64,000 nucleotides of DNA, from NCBI RefSeq assembly GCF_001431405.1, contig NZ_LDJL01000005.1, positions 186,001-250,000 of the forward strand. The letters run 5' to 3'. This DNA is from Pseudoxanthomonas dokdonensis (GTDB lineage: Bacteria > Pseudomonadota > Gammaproteobacteria > Xanthomonadales > Xanthomonadaceae). How positions within the stretch are numbered: the stretch's first letter is position 1; the number at the start of each line of letters is the position of its first letter. The position numbers and the translations under genes were made by a program. The notes beneath the pieces were generated by a model. That model was not told the DNA's origin. It saw nothing but the letters and a program-made list of their open reading frames with translations, and searched no databases. This document shows, piece after piece, positions 18,072 to 27,162 of this stretch.

Positions 18072-18098
18072 GGGCATCTCAGCAGCTGAGATTTGCCC
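18072..18098. repeat. Perfect palindrome between rplI and dnaB
   Basis: ATCTCAGC (18076-18083) and GCTGAGAT (18085-18092) pair around a single central base. The stem extends through GGGC (18072-18075) and GCCC (18095-18098) across a two-base bulge. It lies about 125 bases before the dnaB start, with no T-run. It could be an operator or mRNA structure. Confidence 0.55.
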
Positions 18099-18110
18099 GA
18101 CGCAAACGAA

Positions 18111-18134
18111 ACAGGCGCCCCGAAAGGCGCCTGT
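18111..18134 (-). terminator. Terminator hairpin after rplI
   Basis: ACAGGCGCC (18111-18119) pairs with GGCGCCTGT (18126-18134) around a six-base loop. On the - strand it is followed by the T-rich TTCGTTTGCG. It ends the ribosomal operon 30 bases after the rplI stop. Confidence 0.75.
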
Positions 18135-18164
18135 CCGTCAAACCTGTACTGAAAGCTCGGCTTA

Positions 18165-18614
18165 TCAGGCCTCGGCTTCGACGATCACCTTGATGGTGGT
18201 CTCGACGTCGGCATGCAGCTTGGCGATGGCTTCGTACTCGCCGATGTTGCGGAACGCGCCTTCGCCCAGCACCACTTCGCTCTTTTCCAGCGGCAGGCCA
18301 GCGGCGGTGAAGGCATCGGCGATATCGCGCGGGCCGACTGAACCGAACAGCTTGCCTTCGGCCGATGCATTGGCCTTGATGGTCACGCTGGCGCCTTCCA
18401 GCTTGGCGCGACGGCTTTCGGCGTCGTCGTGGATGGACTTGGCCTTGGCTTCGTATTCGGCGCGCTTGGCTTCGAACTCGGCGACGTTGGCGGCGGTGGC
18501 CGGCACGGCCTTGCCGGTCGGCACCAGGTAGTTGCGGCCGTAGCCGGGCTTGACGCTGACCTTGTCACCCAGGGCGCCGAGGTTGGTCACTTTCTGCAGA
18601 AGAATCAGATCCAT
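18165..18614 (-). CDS. rplI: 50S ribosomal protein L9
   Basis: 149 residues, identical in length to E. coli L9. The N-terminal domain carries the signature [25 protein letters not shown]; a long central helix (residues about 40-75) links it to the C-terminal domain with [16 protein letters not shown]. It binds 23S rRNA and helps keep the reading frame. GGAG stands upstream of the ATG. Last gene of rpsF-rpsR-rplI. Confidence 0.98.
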   Translation of the reverse strand: MDLILLQKVTNLGALGDKVSVKPGYGRNYLVPTGKAVPATAANVAEFEAKRAEYEAKAKSIHDDAESRRAKLEGASVTIKANASAEGKLFGSVGPRDIADAFTAAGLPLEKSEVVLGEGAFRNIGEYEAIAKLHADVETTIKVIVEAEA

Positions 18615-18753
18615 TTTATTGCTCCGTATTCGTTAGCAGGTGGGTGGATGGCCACCCTGCCCTGCAACGCATGCTGTCCGAATGGACGGGAATGAAGAAC
18701 CGGCAATCGCGGCCGCCTTGCGACGGGCGCGATGCCGACACGCCTGACCGGGA

Positions 18754-18984
18754 TCAGACGTCGTGGTTGTCGGTGTACGGGATCAGGGCCAGGAAACGGG
18801 CGCGCTTGACGGCCGTCGACAGCTGGCGCTGGTAACGCGACTTGGTGCCGGTCACGCGGCTGGGGACGATCTTGCCGGTTTCGGTCAGGTACTGGCGCAG
18901 GGTGTTGAGATCCTTGTAGTCGATCTCTTTCACGCCTTCGGCGGTGAACTTGCAGAACTTGCGGCGACGGAAGAACTTGGACAT
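18754..18984 (-). CDS. rpsR: 30S ribosomal protein S18
   Basis: 76 residues, the usual length. Begins [25 protein letters not shown] and contains the conserved [30 protein letters not shown] core. It pairs with S6 on the central domain of 16S rRNA. Located 24 bases after rpsF; 139 bases separate it from rplI. Confidence 0.98.
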   Translation of the reverse strand: MSKFFRRRKFCKFTAEGVKEIDYKDLNTLRQYLTETGKIVPSRVTGTKSRYQRQLSTAVKRARFLALIPYTDNHDV

Positions 18985-19008
18985 GTGTCGTGCTCCTAGA
19001 AGGCGCGC

Positions 19009-19455
19009 TTACGCGGCTTCGGCGTTGTCGGAATCGGAATCGGCGGCGTCGGACTTGGATGCTTCAGCGTTGTCGCTGCTGTCATCGTCGTCACGGCGGC
19101 GGCGTTCGCCACGCTCGGGCTTGTCGCCCTTCTCGTCCTTGTTCTTCATGATCAGGGACTGCTCGGTGTCGGCGTCGTCGCGCTTGATGACCAGGTGGCG
19201 CAGCACCGCGTCATTGAAGCGGAAGCCTTCCACCAGTTCGTTCAGGACCGACTGGTCGACTTCGATGTTGAGCATGACGTAGTGAGCCTTGACCAGATTC
19301 TGGATCGGATAGGCCAACTGGCGGCGACCCCAGTCTTCCAGGCGGTGGATCTTGCCGTTACCGGCTTCGATCAGGCCCTTGTAGCGCTCGACCATGGCCG
19401 GCACCTGCTCGCTCTGGTCCGGATGGACCAGGAACACGATTTCATAATGACGCAT
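19009..19455 (-). CDS. rpsF: 30S ribosomal protein S6
   Basis: 148 residues from ATG 19455, which has GAAAGGT at good spacing. The core begins [20 protein letters not shown] and contains [17 protein letters not shown]. The C-terminus is a long Asp/Ser/Glu-rich acidic tail after about residue 115, longer than the E. coli tail. First gene of the ribosomal operon. Its leader of about 118 bases could hold the S6:S18 autoregulatory RNA known in many bacteria, but I could not confirm one by eye. Confidence 0.98.
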   Translation of the reverse strand: MRHYEIVFLVHPDQSEQVPAMVERYKGLIEAGNGKIHRLEDWGRRQLAYPIQNLVKAHYVMLNIEVDQSVLNELVEGFRFNDAVLRHLVIKRDDADTEQSLIMKNKDEKGDKPERGERRRRDDDDSSDNAEASKSDAADSDSDNAEAA

Positions 19456-19579
19456 CGTTTTTACCTTTCGGATGTGGGCCCGGCACGGGATGCGTGCGGG
19501 GCGGGACAGCTCCCCGGCCATTCAGTTTGAAGGCGGTGGAGCAAGGATCCCGCAGGCGGATGCCCGCAGGAAGCCGGCA

Positions 19580-19608
19580 ATTATCGCGCTTGATGTGATT
19601 TCATGCAA
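19580..19608 (-). promoter_or_regulatory. Sigma-70 type promoter of the rpsF operon
   Basis: On the - strand, TTGCAT (19608-19603) and GATAAT (19585-19580) are separated by exactly 17 bases, a strong vegetative promoter match. Transcription would start near 19573, about 118 bases before rpsF. Confidence 0.7.
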
Positions 19609-19671
19609 GCCCGTCCGGCATGGCGTTCAGGCCGCCGTGGCTTGCGTGGCGCGGCTTTGCAGCGACGGCGG

Positions 19672-20010
19672 TCAGGCCAGATCGGCCTGGGTGGTGAAGC
19701 TTTCGCCACAGCCGCATTCGGCGGTGGCGTTGGGATTGTCGAACATGAACACTTCGCTCAGGCCCTGCTTGCCGAAATCGATGCGGGTGCCGTCGACCAG
19801 GGCCAGGCTGTCGGCATCGACATAGATGCGGATGCCGTCCTGTTCGAACACGGTGTCGCCGTCCTTCCGTTCACGGGCGATATCGGTGACATGGCCCCAG
19901 CCCGAGCAGCCGGTGCGGGTCACGCCAAAGCGAAGGCCGAGCGCGCCGGGGGTTTCGTTGACGAAGCGCTGGACACGCTGGAAGGCAACCGGGGTCAGTG
20001 AAATAGCCAT
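19672..20010 (-). CDS. IscA/HesB-family iron-sulfur cluster assembly protein
   Basis: 112 residues from ATG 20010. The three family cysteines fall exactly at Cys35 (GCSG), Cys99 and Cys101 (ECGCGES), the positions of E. coli IscA. The protein is a scaffold or carrier delivering Fe or Fe-S clusters to client proteins. Whether it is IscA, SufA or ErpA cannot be decided from sequence alone; no isc or suf genes are adjacent. The usual CSGFAY is CSGWGH here. A good -10 lies just upstream. Confidence 0.93.
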   Translation of the reverse strand: MAISLTPVAFQRVQRFVNETPGALGLRFGVTRTGCSGWGHVTDIARERKDGDTVFEQDGIRIYVDADSLALVDGTRIDFGKQGLSEVFMFDNPNATAECGCGESFTTQADLA

Positions 20011-20035
20011 GATCAATTACTCGCAGGATGCGTGG

Positions 20036-20041
20036 ATTATA
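20036..20041 (-). promoter_or_regulatory. Perfect -10 element before the IscA-family gene
   Basis: TATAAT reads on the - strand 26 bases before the ATG. I see no good -35 at 16-18 bases, so the promoter may need an activator. The short spacing to the start codon predicts a leader of about 20 bases. Confidence 0.45.
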
Positions 20042-20216
20042 AGGGGCTGCGGGCAGTCGCGGTGGCGGCAGCGGCGGGATGCGCCGTTGCAGCGCTGGCG
20101 CCTGGCCGAACGCGGACGCCATCTGCCAGGACATCGCCTGCTCTATCGCAAGCAGGCGCTCGCACCCGTTAAACTCCCTGCTCCTGAAATGGTTCTGTTC
20201 TCAAAGGATTCAAGTC

Positions 20217-21617
<1,401 letters not shown>

Positions 21618-21620
21618 GTC

Positions 21621-21926
21621 GTGATCCTGTTTTTCGCCCTGCTGTTCGTCGCCACCGCGGTGGCCGGTTTCTGCGCCTTCGTGATCTTCTGGCCGCTGAC
21701 CCTGGTCCATGTCCGCGATCGTCACCTGGATCTGTCCAGCGACTGGGGCGAAGGCGCGTTCCTGCGCCCGGCCGCGCTGGGCTGGTTGCTGGCCGGCGGG
21801 TATCGGGCCAAGGCCGACAGCTCGCTGACCGGGCTGGCGTTGCCGGCGCGGATTTCGTTGATCGTCATTTTCGCCGCGCTGGCGATGGCCGGCCTGCTAT
21901 GGCTGCTTTCCGAGGTGGTGTCATGA
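21621..21926 (+). CDS. Small membrane protein, unknown function
   Basis: 101 residues from GTG 21621, three bases after the asnS stop. Two transmembrane helices (about 1-28 and 77-98) flank a cytosolic or periplasmic loop containing HVRDRHLDLSSDWGEGAFLR. No family recognised. It overlaps the next gene by four bases (ATGA at 21923-21926), so the two are translationally coupled and probably act together. Confidence 0.75.
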   Translation: MILFFALLFVATAVAGFCAFVIFWPLTLVHVRDRHLDLSSDWGEGAFLRPAALGWLLAGGYRAKADSSLTGLALPARISLIVIFAALAMAGLLWLLSEVVS

Positions 21927-22234
21927 ACAATCCTTCGCACGCCGACCAGTGGTGGCTGGCATCACTGGGTCGCACGCTGATCTGGGCACGGCTGCGACTG
22001 CTGGAAGCCGGCACCGCCGAGGTCCTGGACAGCGACGGCAACACGCTGCCCTATGACAGCGAAGACAGCGCCCGCGCGGCCTTGTTCGATGCCGAATTCG
22101 TGGCCTACGACGGCCTCGACGAAGAGGACGCATTGAGCCGCGGATTCTCGCTGGCGGAAGTGTCACCGCCGCAGGGCGGCAACGATGACCTGTTGCGCGC
22201 GCGCATGGTCCAGCAGCTCGGCGCGCGCGCCTGA
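21923..22234 (+). CDS. Conserved hypothetical protein, 103 residues
   Basis: Starts at ATG 21923 overlapping the preceding stop. A soluble, strongly acidic protein: a Trp-rich N-terminal helix (ADQWWLASLGRTLIWARLRL) followed by an acidic segment (YDSEDSARAALFDAEFVAYD and GLDEEDALSRGFSL). No motif recognised. Coupling to the small membrane gene suggests a shared, unknown role. Confidence 0.75.
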   Translation: MNNPSHADQWWLASLGRTLIWARLRLLEAGTAEVLDSDGNTLPYDSEDSARAALFDAEFVAYDGLDEEDALSRGFSLAEVSPPQGGNDDLLRARMVQQLGARA

Positions 22235-22245
22235 GCCCGGCAAGC

Positions 22246-22869
22246 GTGTACCGTCCGCGCGCCTTCGTCGAGACTGAACTGGAGCAACTGGATGCATTGC
22301 TGGCACGCGATGCCTTCATCACCCTGTTGACCTGCCGCGACAATCTGCCGACGGTCAGCCATGTGCCGGTGCTGTACCAGCGCGACGGCGAACACATCGT
22401 CCTGACCGGTCACTGGGCCAGGCCCAATCCGCAGGCTGGCCATGCCGGCCAGGCACTGGCCATCGTGCATGGCCCGCATGCCTACCTGTCGCCGTCCTGG
22501 TATCCGGACAAGGACAGCGCTGCGCGGGTGCCGACCTGGAACTATGCGGTCGCCCACCTGCACGGCGATCTGCAGACCACCGACGACCATGAGCAATTGG
22601 CCGATATCGTCGGCCGGCTGAGCCGGCATTACGAGGCCACGGTTGGCAGCGACTGGCTGTTCGATGCCGGGCGCGGGCAGAACGCACGCCAGCTGGGTGG
22701 CATCATCGGCTTCCGCCTGCACGTGCAACAGGTGGAAATGAAATTCAAGCTGAGCCAGAACCACCCGCCGGCCAATATCGAGGCCGCGGCTTCGCAGCTT
22801 TCCCGCCAGGCCCATCCCGATGGCCCGCTGCTGGCGTCGATGATGCGCGCGCGTTTGCCGACTGGATGA
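22246..22869 (+). CDS. PaiB-family FMN-binding protein
   Basis: 207 residues from GTG 22246. Begins MYRPRAFVETELEQLDALL and carries the family's HGPHAYLSPSWYPDK and VPTWNYAVAHLHG segments (FMN-binding split barrel). The C-terminal KFKLSQNHP motif is also typical. PaiB was named as a negative regulator of sporulation and protease genes in Bacillus, but in proteobacteria its role is unclear and may be enzymatic. It stands 43 bases before the dehydrogenase that opens the catabolic block. Confidence 0.92.
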   Translation: MYRPRAFVETELEQLDALLARDAFITLLTCRDNLPTVSHVPVLYQRDGEHIVLTGHWARPNPQAGHAGQALAIVHGPHAYLSPSWYPDKDSAARVPTWNYAVAHLHGDLQTTDDHEQLADIVGRLSRHYEATVGSDWLFDAGRGQNARQLGGIIGFRLHVQQVEMKFKLSQNHPPANIEAAASQLSRQAHPDGPLLASMMRARLPTG

Positions 22870-22912
22870 ACAAGCGGGGACGCCGGCTCAATACTTCACC
22901 TCACAGGATTGA

Positions 22913-23704
22913 ATGATGGATCTGGATCTGACTGGCAAACATGCATTGGTCTGTGGTGGTTCGGTCGGCATCGGCCGCGCCGCCGCCATCGAGCTGGCCC
23001 TGCTCGGCGCCGATGTCACCGTGCTGGCGCGGCATGAGGCCGCGTTGCGCGAAGTGGCCGACGCCCTGCCACGTCCAGGTGACGCGCAGCGCCATGGCTG
23101 GCTGGTCGCCGATGGCAACGACATCGCCGCGCTGCGCCAGCAGGTCGCCGCACTGGCCGCACAACGACCGCTGCAGATCCTGGTCAACAACAGCGGCGGG
23201 CCTCCGGGCGGTCGCGCCATCGACGCCGACGCCAGTCAATACCTGGCGGCATTCCAGCAACATCTGCTGGCCAACCAGAGCCTGGCCCAATGCGTGGTGC
23301 CGGGCATGCAGGCCGCCGGCTGGGGCCGCATCATCAACGTGGTGTCGACCTCGGTCAAGGAGCCGATTGCCAACCTCGGCGTTTCCAACAGCATCCGCGG
23401 CGCGGTAGCCAGCTGGGCCAAGACCCTGTCGCGCGAACTCGGTGGCGATGGCATCACCGTCAACAACGTGTTGCCCGGCTACACCCTGACCCGGCGCCTG
23501 CAGCAGATACTCGACGACCGCGTGGCCAGCAGTGGCGACAGCGCCGACCAGGTCAGCGCCCGGATGCTGGCCAGCGTGCCAGCCGGCCGCTTTGCCGATG
23601 CACGCGAAGTCGCCGCCGCGATTGCCTTCCTCGCCAGTCCCGCCGCCGCCTACATCAATGGCGTCAGCCTGGCAGTGGATGGCGGGCGCATGCAGTCGAT
23701 CTGA
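22913..23704 (+). CDS. Short-chain dehydrogenase/reductase with atypical active site
   Basis: 263 residues; AGGA precedes ATG 22913 (a second ATG follows at 22916). The Rossmann fold is intact: ALVCGGSVGIGRAAA replaces the usual TGxxxGxG, then NNSGGPPGG and VNNVLPGY. The catalytic Tyr-xxx-Lys is absent: the aligned segment reads LGVSNSIRGAV, so the Tyr position is Ser and the Lys position is Arg. A subgroup of bacterial SDR proteins shares this SNxxR pattern. It lies upstream of aminomuconate semialdehyde dehydrogenase and may act in the same pathway, but its reaction is unknown. Confidence 0.88.
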   Translation: MMDLDLTGKHALVCGGSVGIGRAAAIELALLGADVTVLARHEAALREVADALPRPGDAQRHGWLVADGNDIAALRQQVAALAAQRPLQILVNNSGGPPGGRAIDADASQYLAAFQQHLLANQSLAQCVVPGMQAAGWGRIINVVSTSVKEPIANLGVSNSIRGAVASWAKTLSRELGGDGITVNNVLPGYTLTRRLQQILDDRVASSGDSADQVSARMLASVPAGRFADAREVAAAIAFLASPAAAYINGVSLAVDGGRMQSI

Positions 23705-23785
23705 GCGACGGCCAAACCGCCACCGTGCACGTTCACCTGCCCCGCCGTGGGCTATCCTGTTGCCGATTCGAGCCTTCCACCGACA

Positions 23786-25222
23786 ATGCAATTACTGACC
23801 CACTGGATTGATGGCCATGCCTGCCCCGCTGCGAGCGGCGACGCATTGCCGGTGTTCAATCCCACCGATGGCAGCCAGTACGCCCAGGTCGCGCGCGGCG
23901 ATGCACAGGACGTGGAGGCGGCGATCCGCGCCGCCCACCGCGCGTTCCCGGCATGGTCGGCGCTGCGCAATTCGCAACGTGCTGGCTGGCTGGAAAAGCT
24001 GGCGCAGGCGCTGGAAAACCACCTGGAGGAATTCGCCCGCGCCGAGTCACTGGACGGCGGCAAGCCCTACCGGCTGGCGCGCGATATCGAAATCCCACGC
24101 GCCATCGCCAACCTGCGTTTCTTCTCGCACGCGGCAACCCAGTTCGCCAGCCAATCGCATCATGGCGAAGCCGGCCTCAACTACACCTTGCGGGTACCAC
24201 TGGGGGTGGTGGCGACGATCTCGCCCTGGAACCTGCCGCTGTACCTGTTTACCTGGAAAATCGCCCCGGCCCTTGCCGCCGGCAACACGGTGGTGGCCAA
24301 GCCATCCGAGGTCACGCCACTGACCGCGACCATGCTCGGCCAGTTGGCCGCCGAAATCGAGCTGCCGGCCGGCGTCCTCAACATCGTCCACGGGCGTGGT
24401 GACGAAGCCGGCCAGGCGCTGGTCGAACATCCGCAGGTGCGCGCGGTGTCGTTCACCGGCAGCACCGCCGTCGGTCGCCGCATCGCCGCGGTGGCGGCGC
24501 CACAGCTGAAGAAGGTTTCGCTGGAGCTGGGCGGCAAGAACCCGACCCTCGTGTTCGCCGACAGCGATTGGCGCGCACAGCTGCCGACCCTGGTCCGCTC
24601 GGCATTCCAGAACGCCGGCCAGATCTGCCTGTGCGGCTCGCGCCTGCTGGTCGAGGCCAGCATCTACCAGCAATTCCGCGACGCGTTCGTGGCCCGGGTG
24701 GCTGAACTGCGGGTGGGCGCGCCCGATGACCAATACACCGACATCGGCCCGCTGGTATCGCAAGCCCATTTCGACAAGGTCAGCCAGTGTCTGCGGATTG
24801 CCCACGATGAAGGCGCGCGGGTGCTGCTGGGCGGCGAACCCCTGGATCGCAATGGCTGGTACATCGCGCCAACAGTGCTGGAGGGGCTGGGCCCGGACTG
24901 TCGCAGCAACCGTGAGGAAATCTTCGGCCCGGTGGTCACCCTGCAGCCGTTCGAGGATGAAGCCCACGCACTGGCGTTGGCCAACGCCAGCGACTACGGC
25001 CTGGCGGCGATGCTGTGGACCAGCGATCTGTCGCGCGCCCATCGGCTGGCAGCGCGACTGAACACCGGCATCGTCTGGATCAATAGCTGGTTGCTGCGCG
25101 ATCTGCGCACACCGTTCGGCGGCAGTGCGGCCTCCGGACTCGGCCGCGAGGGCGGCATGGAAGCCATGCGTTTCTTCACCGAAGCGCGCAACGTCTGTCT
25201 GGATATAGGAGAAGCCCAATGA
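23786..25222 (+). CDS. 2-aminomuconate 6-semialdehyde dehydrogenase (aldehyde dehydrogenase family)
   Basis: 478 residues from ATG 23786. The aldehyde dehydrogenase fold shows PWNLPLYLFTWKIAPALAAGN, the NAD-binding FTGSTAVG, catalytic Glu247 (LELGGKNP) and nucleophile Cys281 (NAGQICLCGS). Sequence style matches the 2-hydroxymuconic/2-aminomuconic semialdehyde branch. Given the neighbouring ACMS decarboxylase and RidA-type deaminase, it most likely oxidises 2-aminomuconate semialdehyde to 2-aminomuconate with NAD+ (the NbaE/AmnC role). No strong ribosome binding site is visible. It overlaps the next gene by ATGA. Confidence 0.9.
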   Translation: MQLLTHWIDGHACPAASGDALPVFNPTDGSQYAQVARGDAQDVEAAIRAAHRAFPAWSALRNSQRAGWLEKLAQALENHLEEFARAESLDGGKPYRLARDIEIPRAIANLRFFSHAATQFASQSHHGEAGLNYTLRVPLGVVATISPWNLPLYLFTWKIAPALAAGNTVVAKPSEVTPLTATMLGQLAAEIELPAGVLNIVHGRGDEAGQALVEHPQVRAVSFTGSTAVGRRIAAVAAPQLKKVSLELGGKNPTLVFADSDWRAQLPTLVRSAFQNAGQICLCGSRLLVEASIYQQFRDAFVARVAELRVGAPDDQYTDIGPLVSQAHFDKVSQCLRIAHDEGARVLLGGEPLDRNGWYIAPTVLEGLGPDCRSNREEIFGPVVTLQPFEDEAHALALANASDYGLAAMLWTSDLSRAHRLAARLNTGIVWINSWLLRDLRTPFGGSAASGLGREGGMEAMRFFTEARNVCLDIGEAQ

Positions 25223-25485
25223 ACAAGCACAACGTCATCAATTTCCTGATCACCCTGCGCTGCATCGGCGACGCCGCCGTGATACTGGGCATGGTGCTGG
25301 CGATCACCACCCTGGTATTGGCATCGACCAACGTCTTCGGCGGCTTCAACTCGGCCATACCGATGCTCGCTGGCCGGTTGCTGGCGGTGACCCTGATTCC
25401 AGGCGCACTGTTGGCCATCCTGTCACGCCTCAGCCAGTTTTTCGTTCGCCGCGCGCGTTTTGAACACGCGCCGGCAACCACCTGA
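25219..25485 (+). CDS. Small two-helix membrane protein in the kynurenine block
   Basis: 88 residues, overlapping the preceding stop by four bases. Two transmembrane helices (about 20-40 and 50-70) precede a basic C-terminus (FFVRRARFEHAPATT). The N-terminus NKHNVINFLITLRCIGD is amphipathic. No family recognised. Its position between the semialdehyde dehydrogenase and carbonic anhydrase, with translational coupling, suggests a role tied to the pathway, perhaps at the membrane; that is inference. Confidence 0.75.
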   Translation: MNKHNVINFLITLRCIGDAAVILGMVLAITTLVLASTNVFGGFNSAIPMLAGRLLAVTLIPGALLAILSRLSQFFVRRARFEHAPATT

Positions 25486-25502
25486 AACGAAGGAGTCTTA
25501 GC

Positions 25503-26168
25503 TTGAACTCACTCAGCGACCTGCTTGAGAAAAACCGCGAATGGGCCGACCGCATCCATGCCGAGGATCCACACTTCTTCGAGCGCCTGTCGCAGCAGCA
25601 GGCGCCTGAATTCCTGTGGATTGGCTGCTCGGATTCGCGGGTGCCGGCCAATCAGATCATCGACATGGCACCGGGCGAGGTATTCGTCCACCGCAACATC
25701 GCCAACGTGGTCGTGCACAGTGACCTGAACTGCCTGTCGGTGATCCAGTTCGCCGTCGACGTGCTCAAGGTCAAGCATATCCTGGTGGTTGGCCATTACG
25801 GTTGTGGTGGCGTCCACGCGGCGCTGCGCAACCAGCGCGTCGGCCTGGCCGACAACTGGCTGCGGCACGTGGCCGACGTCGCCGACAAGCACGCTGGCTG
25901 CGTCGAACACGCACACGACAACGAGCGCCATGACCGCCTGTGCGAACTCAACGTCATCGAACAGGTACAGAACGTGTGCCTGACCAACATCGTGCGTGAT
26001 GCCTGGGCGCGTGGCCAGCCAGTGGCCGTGCATGGCTGGGTCTACAGCCTGAAGAATGGACGCGTCAACGACCTGGGCATCAACGTCGCGGATCCCGACA
26101 CCCTGGCGTCGGCCTATGCCGAAGCGCTGGCCAGGGTCAACCAGGCCGGTGGGGATTCGCCGCGATGA
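25503..26168 (+). CDS. can: Beta-class carbonic anhydrase
   Basis: 221 residues from TTG 25503, supported by AAGGAG eight bases upstream; no ATG is nearby. Zinc ligands are Cys42, His98 and Cys101 with the Asp44/Arg46 dyad (GCSDSRVP), the E. coli Can numbering. It interconverts CO2 and bicarbonate in the cytosol. It sits inside the kynurenine cluster and overlaps the RidA-type deaminase by ATGA. The pathway's decarboxylation steps release CO2, so a supporting role is plausible, but it may equally be the general cellular enzyme. Confidence 0.95.
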   Translation: MNSLSDLLEKNREWADRIHAEDPHFFERLSQQQAPEFLWIGCSDSRVPANQIIDMAPGEVFVHRNIANVVVHSDLNCLSVIQFAVDVLKVKHILVVGHYGCGGVHAALRNQRVGLADNWLRHVADVADKHAGCVEHAHDNERHDRLCELNVIEQVQNVCLTNIVRDAWARGQPVAVHGWVYSLKNGRVNDLGINVADPDTLASAYAEALARVNQAGGDSPR

Positions 26169-26596
26169 AGGCGGGCATCCACGCGTCGACGGCGCCGGTG
26201 GCGGTGGGTCGCTACCCCCACGCACGACGGGTGGGCAACCTGCTGTTCCTGTCCGGCATCGGCCCACGCGACCCGCTCGACAACCATGTTCCCGGCCAGC
26301 AGCTGGACAGCGACGGACGCGTGCTCGGCTACGACATCGGCGCACAGACCCATGCGGTCATGGCCAACGTGCGCGCAGTGCTCGACGCCAGCGGCGCGCG
26401 CTGGCAGCAACTGGTCGACGTGACCGTGTTCCTGACCGACATGCAACGCGATTTCAGCGCTTACAACCAGGTCTGGGCCGAGTATTTCCCGGATCCGGCC
26501 AGCGCGCCCTGCCGCACCACCGTGGGCATCGATGCACTGCCCACGCCGATTGCCATCGAACTCAAGTGCATTGCCGTGCTCGACGAGGCCAACTGA
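26165..26596 (+). CDS. RidA-family deaminase, probable 2-aminomuconate deaminase
   Basis: 143 residues overlapping the carbonic anhydrase stop by ATGA. The YjgF/RidA fold shows [35 protein letters not shown] and a C-terminal [17 protein letters not shown], where the usual Arg-containing RV-x-L motif is replaced by TPIAIEL. In nitrobenzoate and tryptophan degraders a RidA-family enzyme (NbaF/AmnD) deaminates 2-aminomuconate to 4-oxalocrotonate. Position between the semialdehyde dehydrogenase and 3-hydroxyanthranilate dioxygenase supports that role. Confidence 0.88.
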   Translation: MKAGIHASTAPVAVGRYPHARRVGNLLFLSGIGPRDPLDNHVPGQQLDSDGRVLGYDIGAQTHAVMANVRAVLDASGARWQQLVDVTVFLTDMQRDFSAYNQVWAEYFPDPASAPCRTTVGIDALPTPIAIELKCIAVLDEAN

Positions 26597-26597
26597 C

Positions 26598-27146
26598 ATG
26601 CTGCCAGCTCCGATCAACCTGCAGGCCTGGATCGAGGAACACCGCCACCTGCTCAAGCCGCCGGTCGGCAACAAGGTCATCTACGCCGGCGATTTTATCG
26701 TGATGGTGGTCGGCGGGCCCAACTCGCGTACCGACTATCACTGGGATGAAGGCCCGGAATGGTTCTACCAGCTGGAAGGCGAAATGATCCTGCGGGTGCA
26801 GGAACCGGATGACCAGCAAGGCAGTACCGTGGTCCGCGACATCCCGATCCGCGCCGGCGAGATCTTCCTGCTGCCACCACGGGTGCCGCATTCACCGCAA
26901 CGCCTGCCCGATTCGATTGGACTGGTGGTCGAGCGCAAGCGCCTGCCGCATGAGAATGACGGCCTGCTGTGGTTCTGCGAGCAGTGCAACCACAAGATCT
27001 ACGAAGAGTATTTCCCGTTGCAGAACATCGAAAAGGATTTCCCGCCAGTGTTCGAACGGTTCTACTCCTCGCGCGAGCACCGGACCTGCGGGAATTGTGG
27101 CTTCCTCAATCCGGCGCCCGATCACTACGTGATGCCGGACACCTGA
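26598..27146 (+). CDS. nbaC: 3-hydroxyanthranilate 3,4-dioxygenase
   Basis: 182 residues from ATG 26598, one base after the preceding stop. The cupin holds probable iron ligands His48 ([11 protein letters not shown]), Glu54 and His98 ([10 protein letters not shown]). Two extra CxxC pairs (Cys127/Cys130 in CEQC, Cys164/Cys167 in CGNC) form the rubredoxin-like second metal site of bacterial and fungal enzymes. It opens the ring of 3-hydroxyanthranilate to 2-amino-3-carboxymuconate semialdehyde, the substrate of the decarboxylase encoded at 29350-30360. Confidence 0.97.
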   Translation: MLPAPINLQAWIEEHRHLLKPPVGNKVIYAGDFIVMVVGGPNSRTDYHWDEGPEWFYQLEGEMILRVQEPDDQQGSTVVRDIPIRAGEIFLLPPRVPHSPQRLPDSIGLVVERKRLPHENDGLLWFCEQCNHKIYEEYFPLQNIEKDFPPVFERFYSSREHRTCGNCGFLNPAPDHYVMPDT

Positions 27147-27162
27147 GCAGCCCGCGCCCGAC

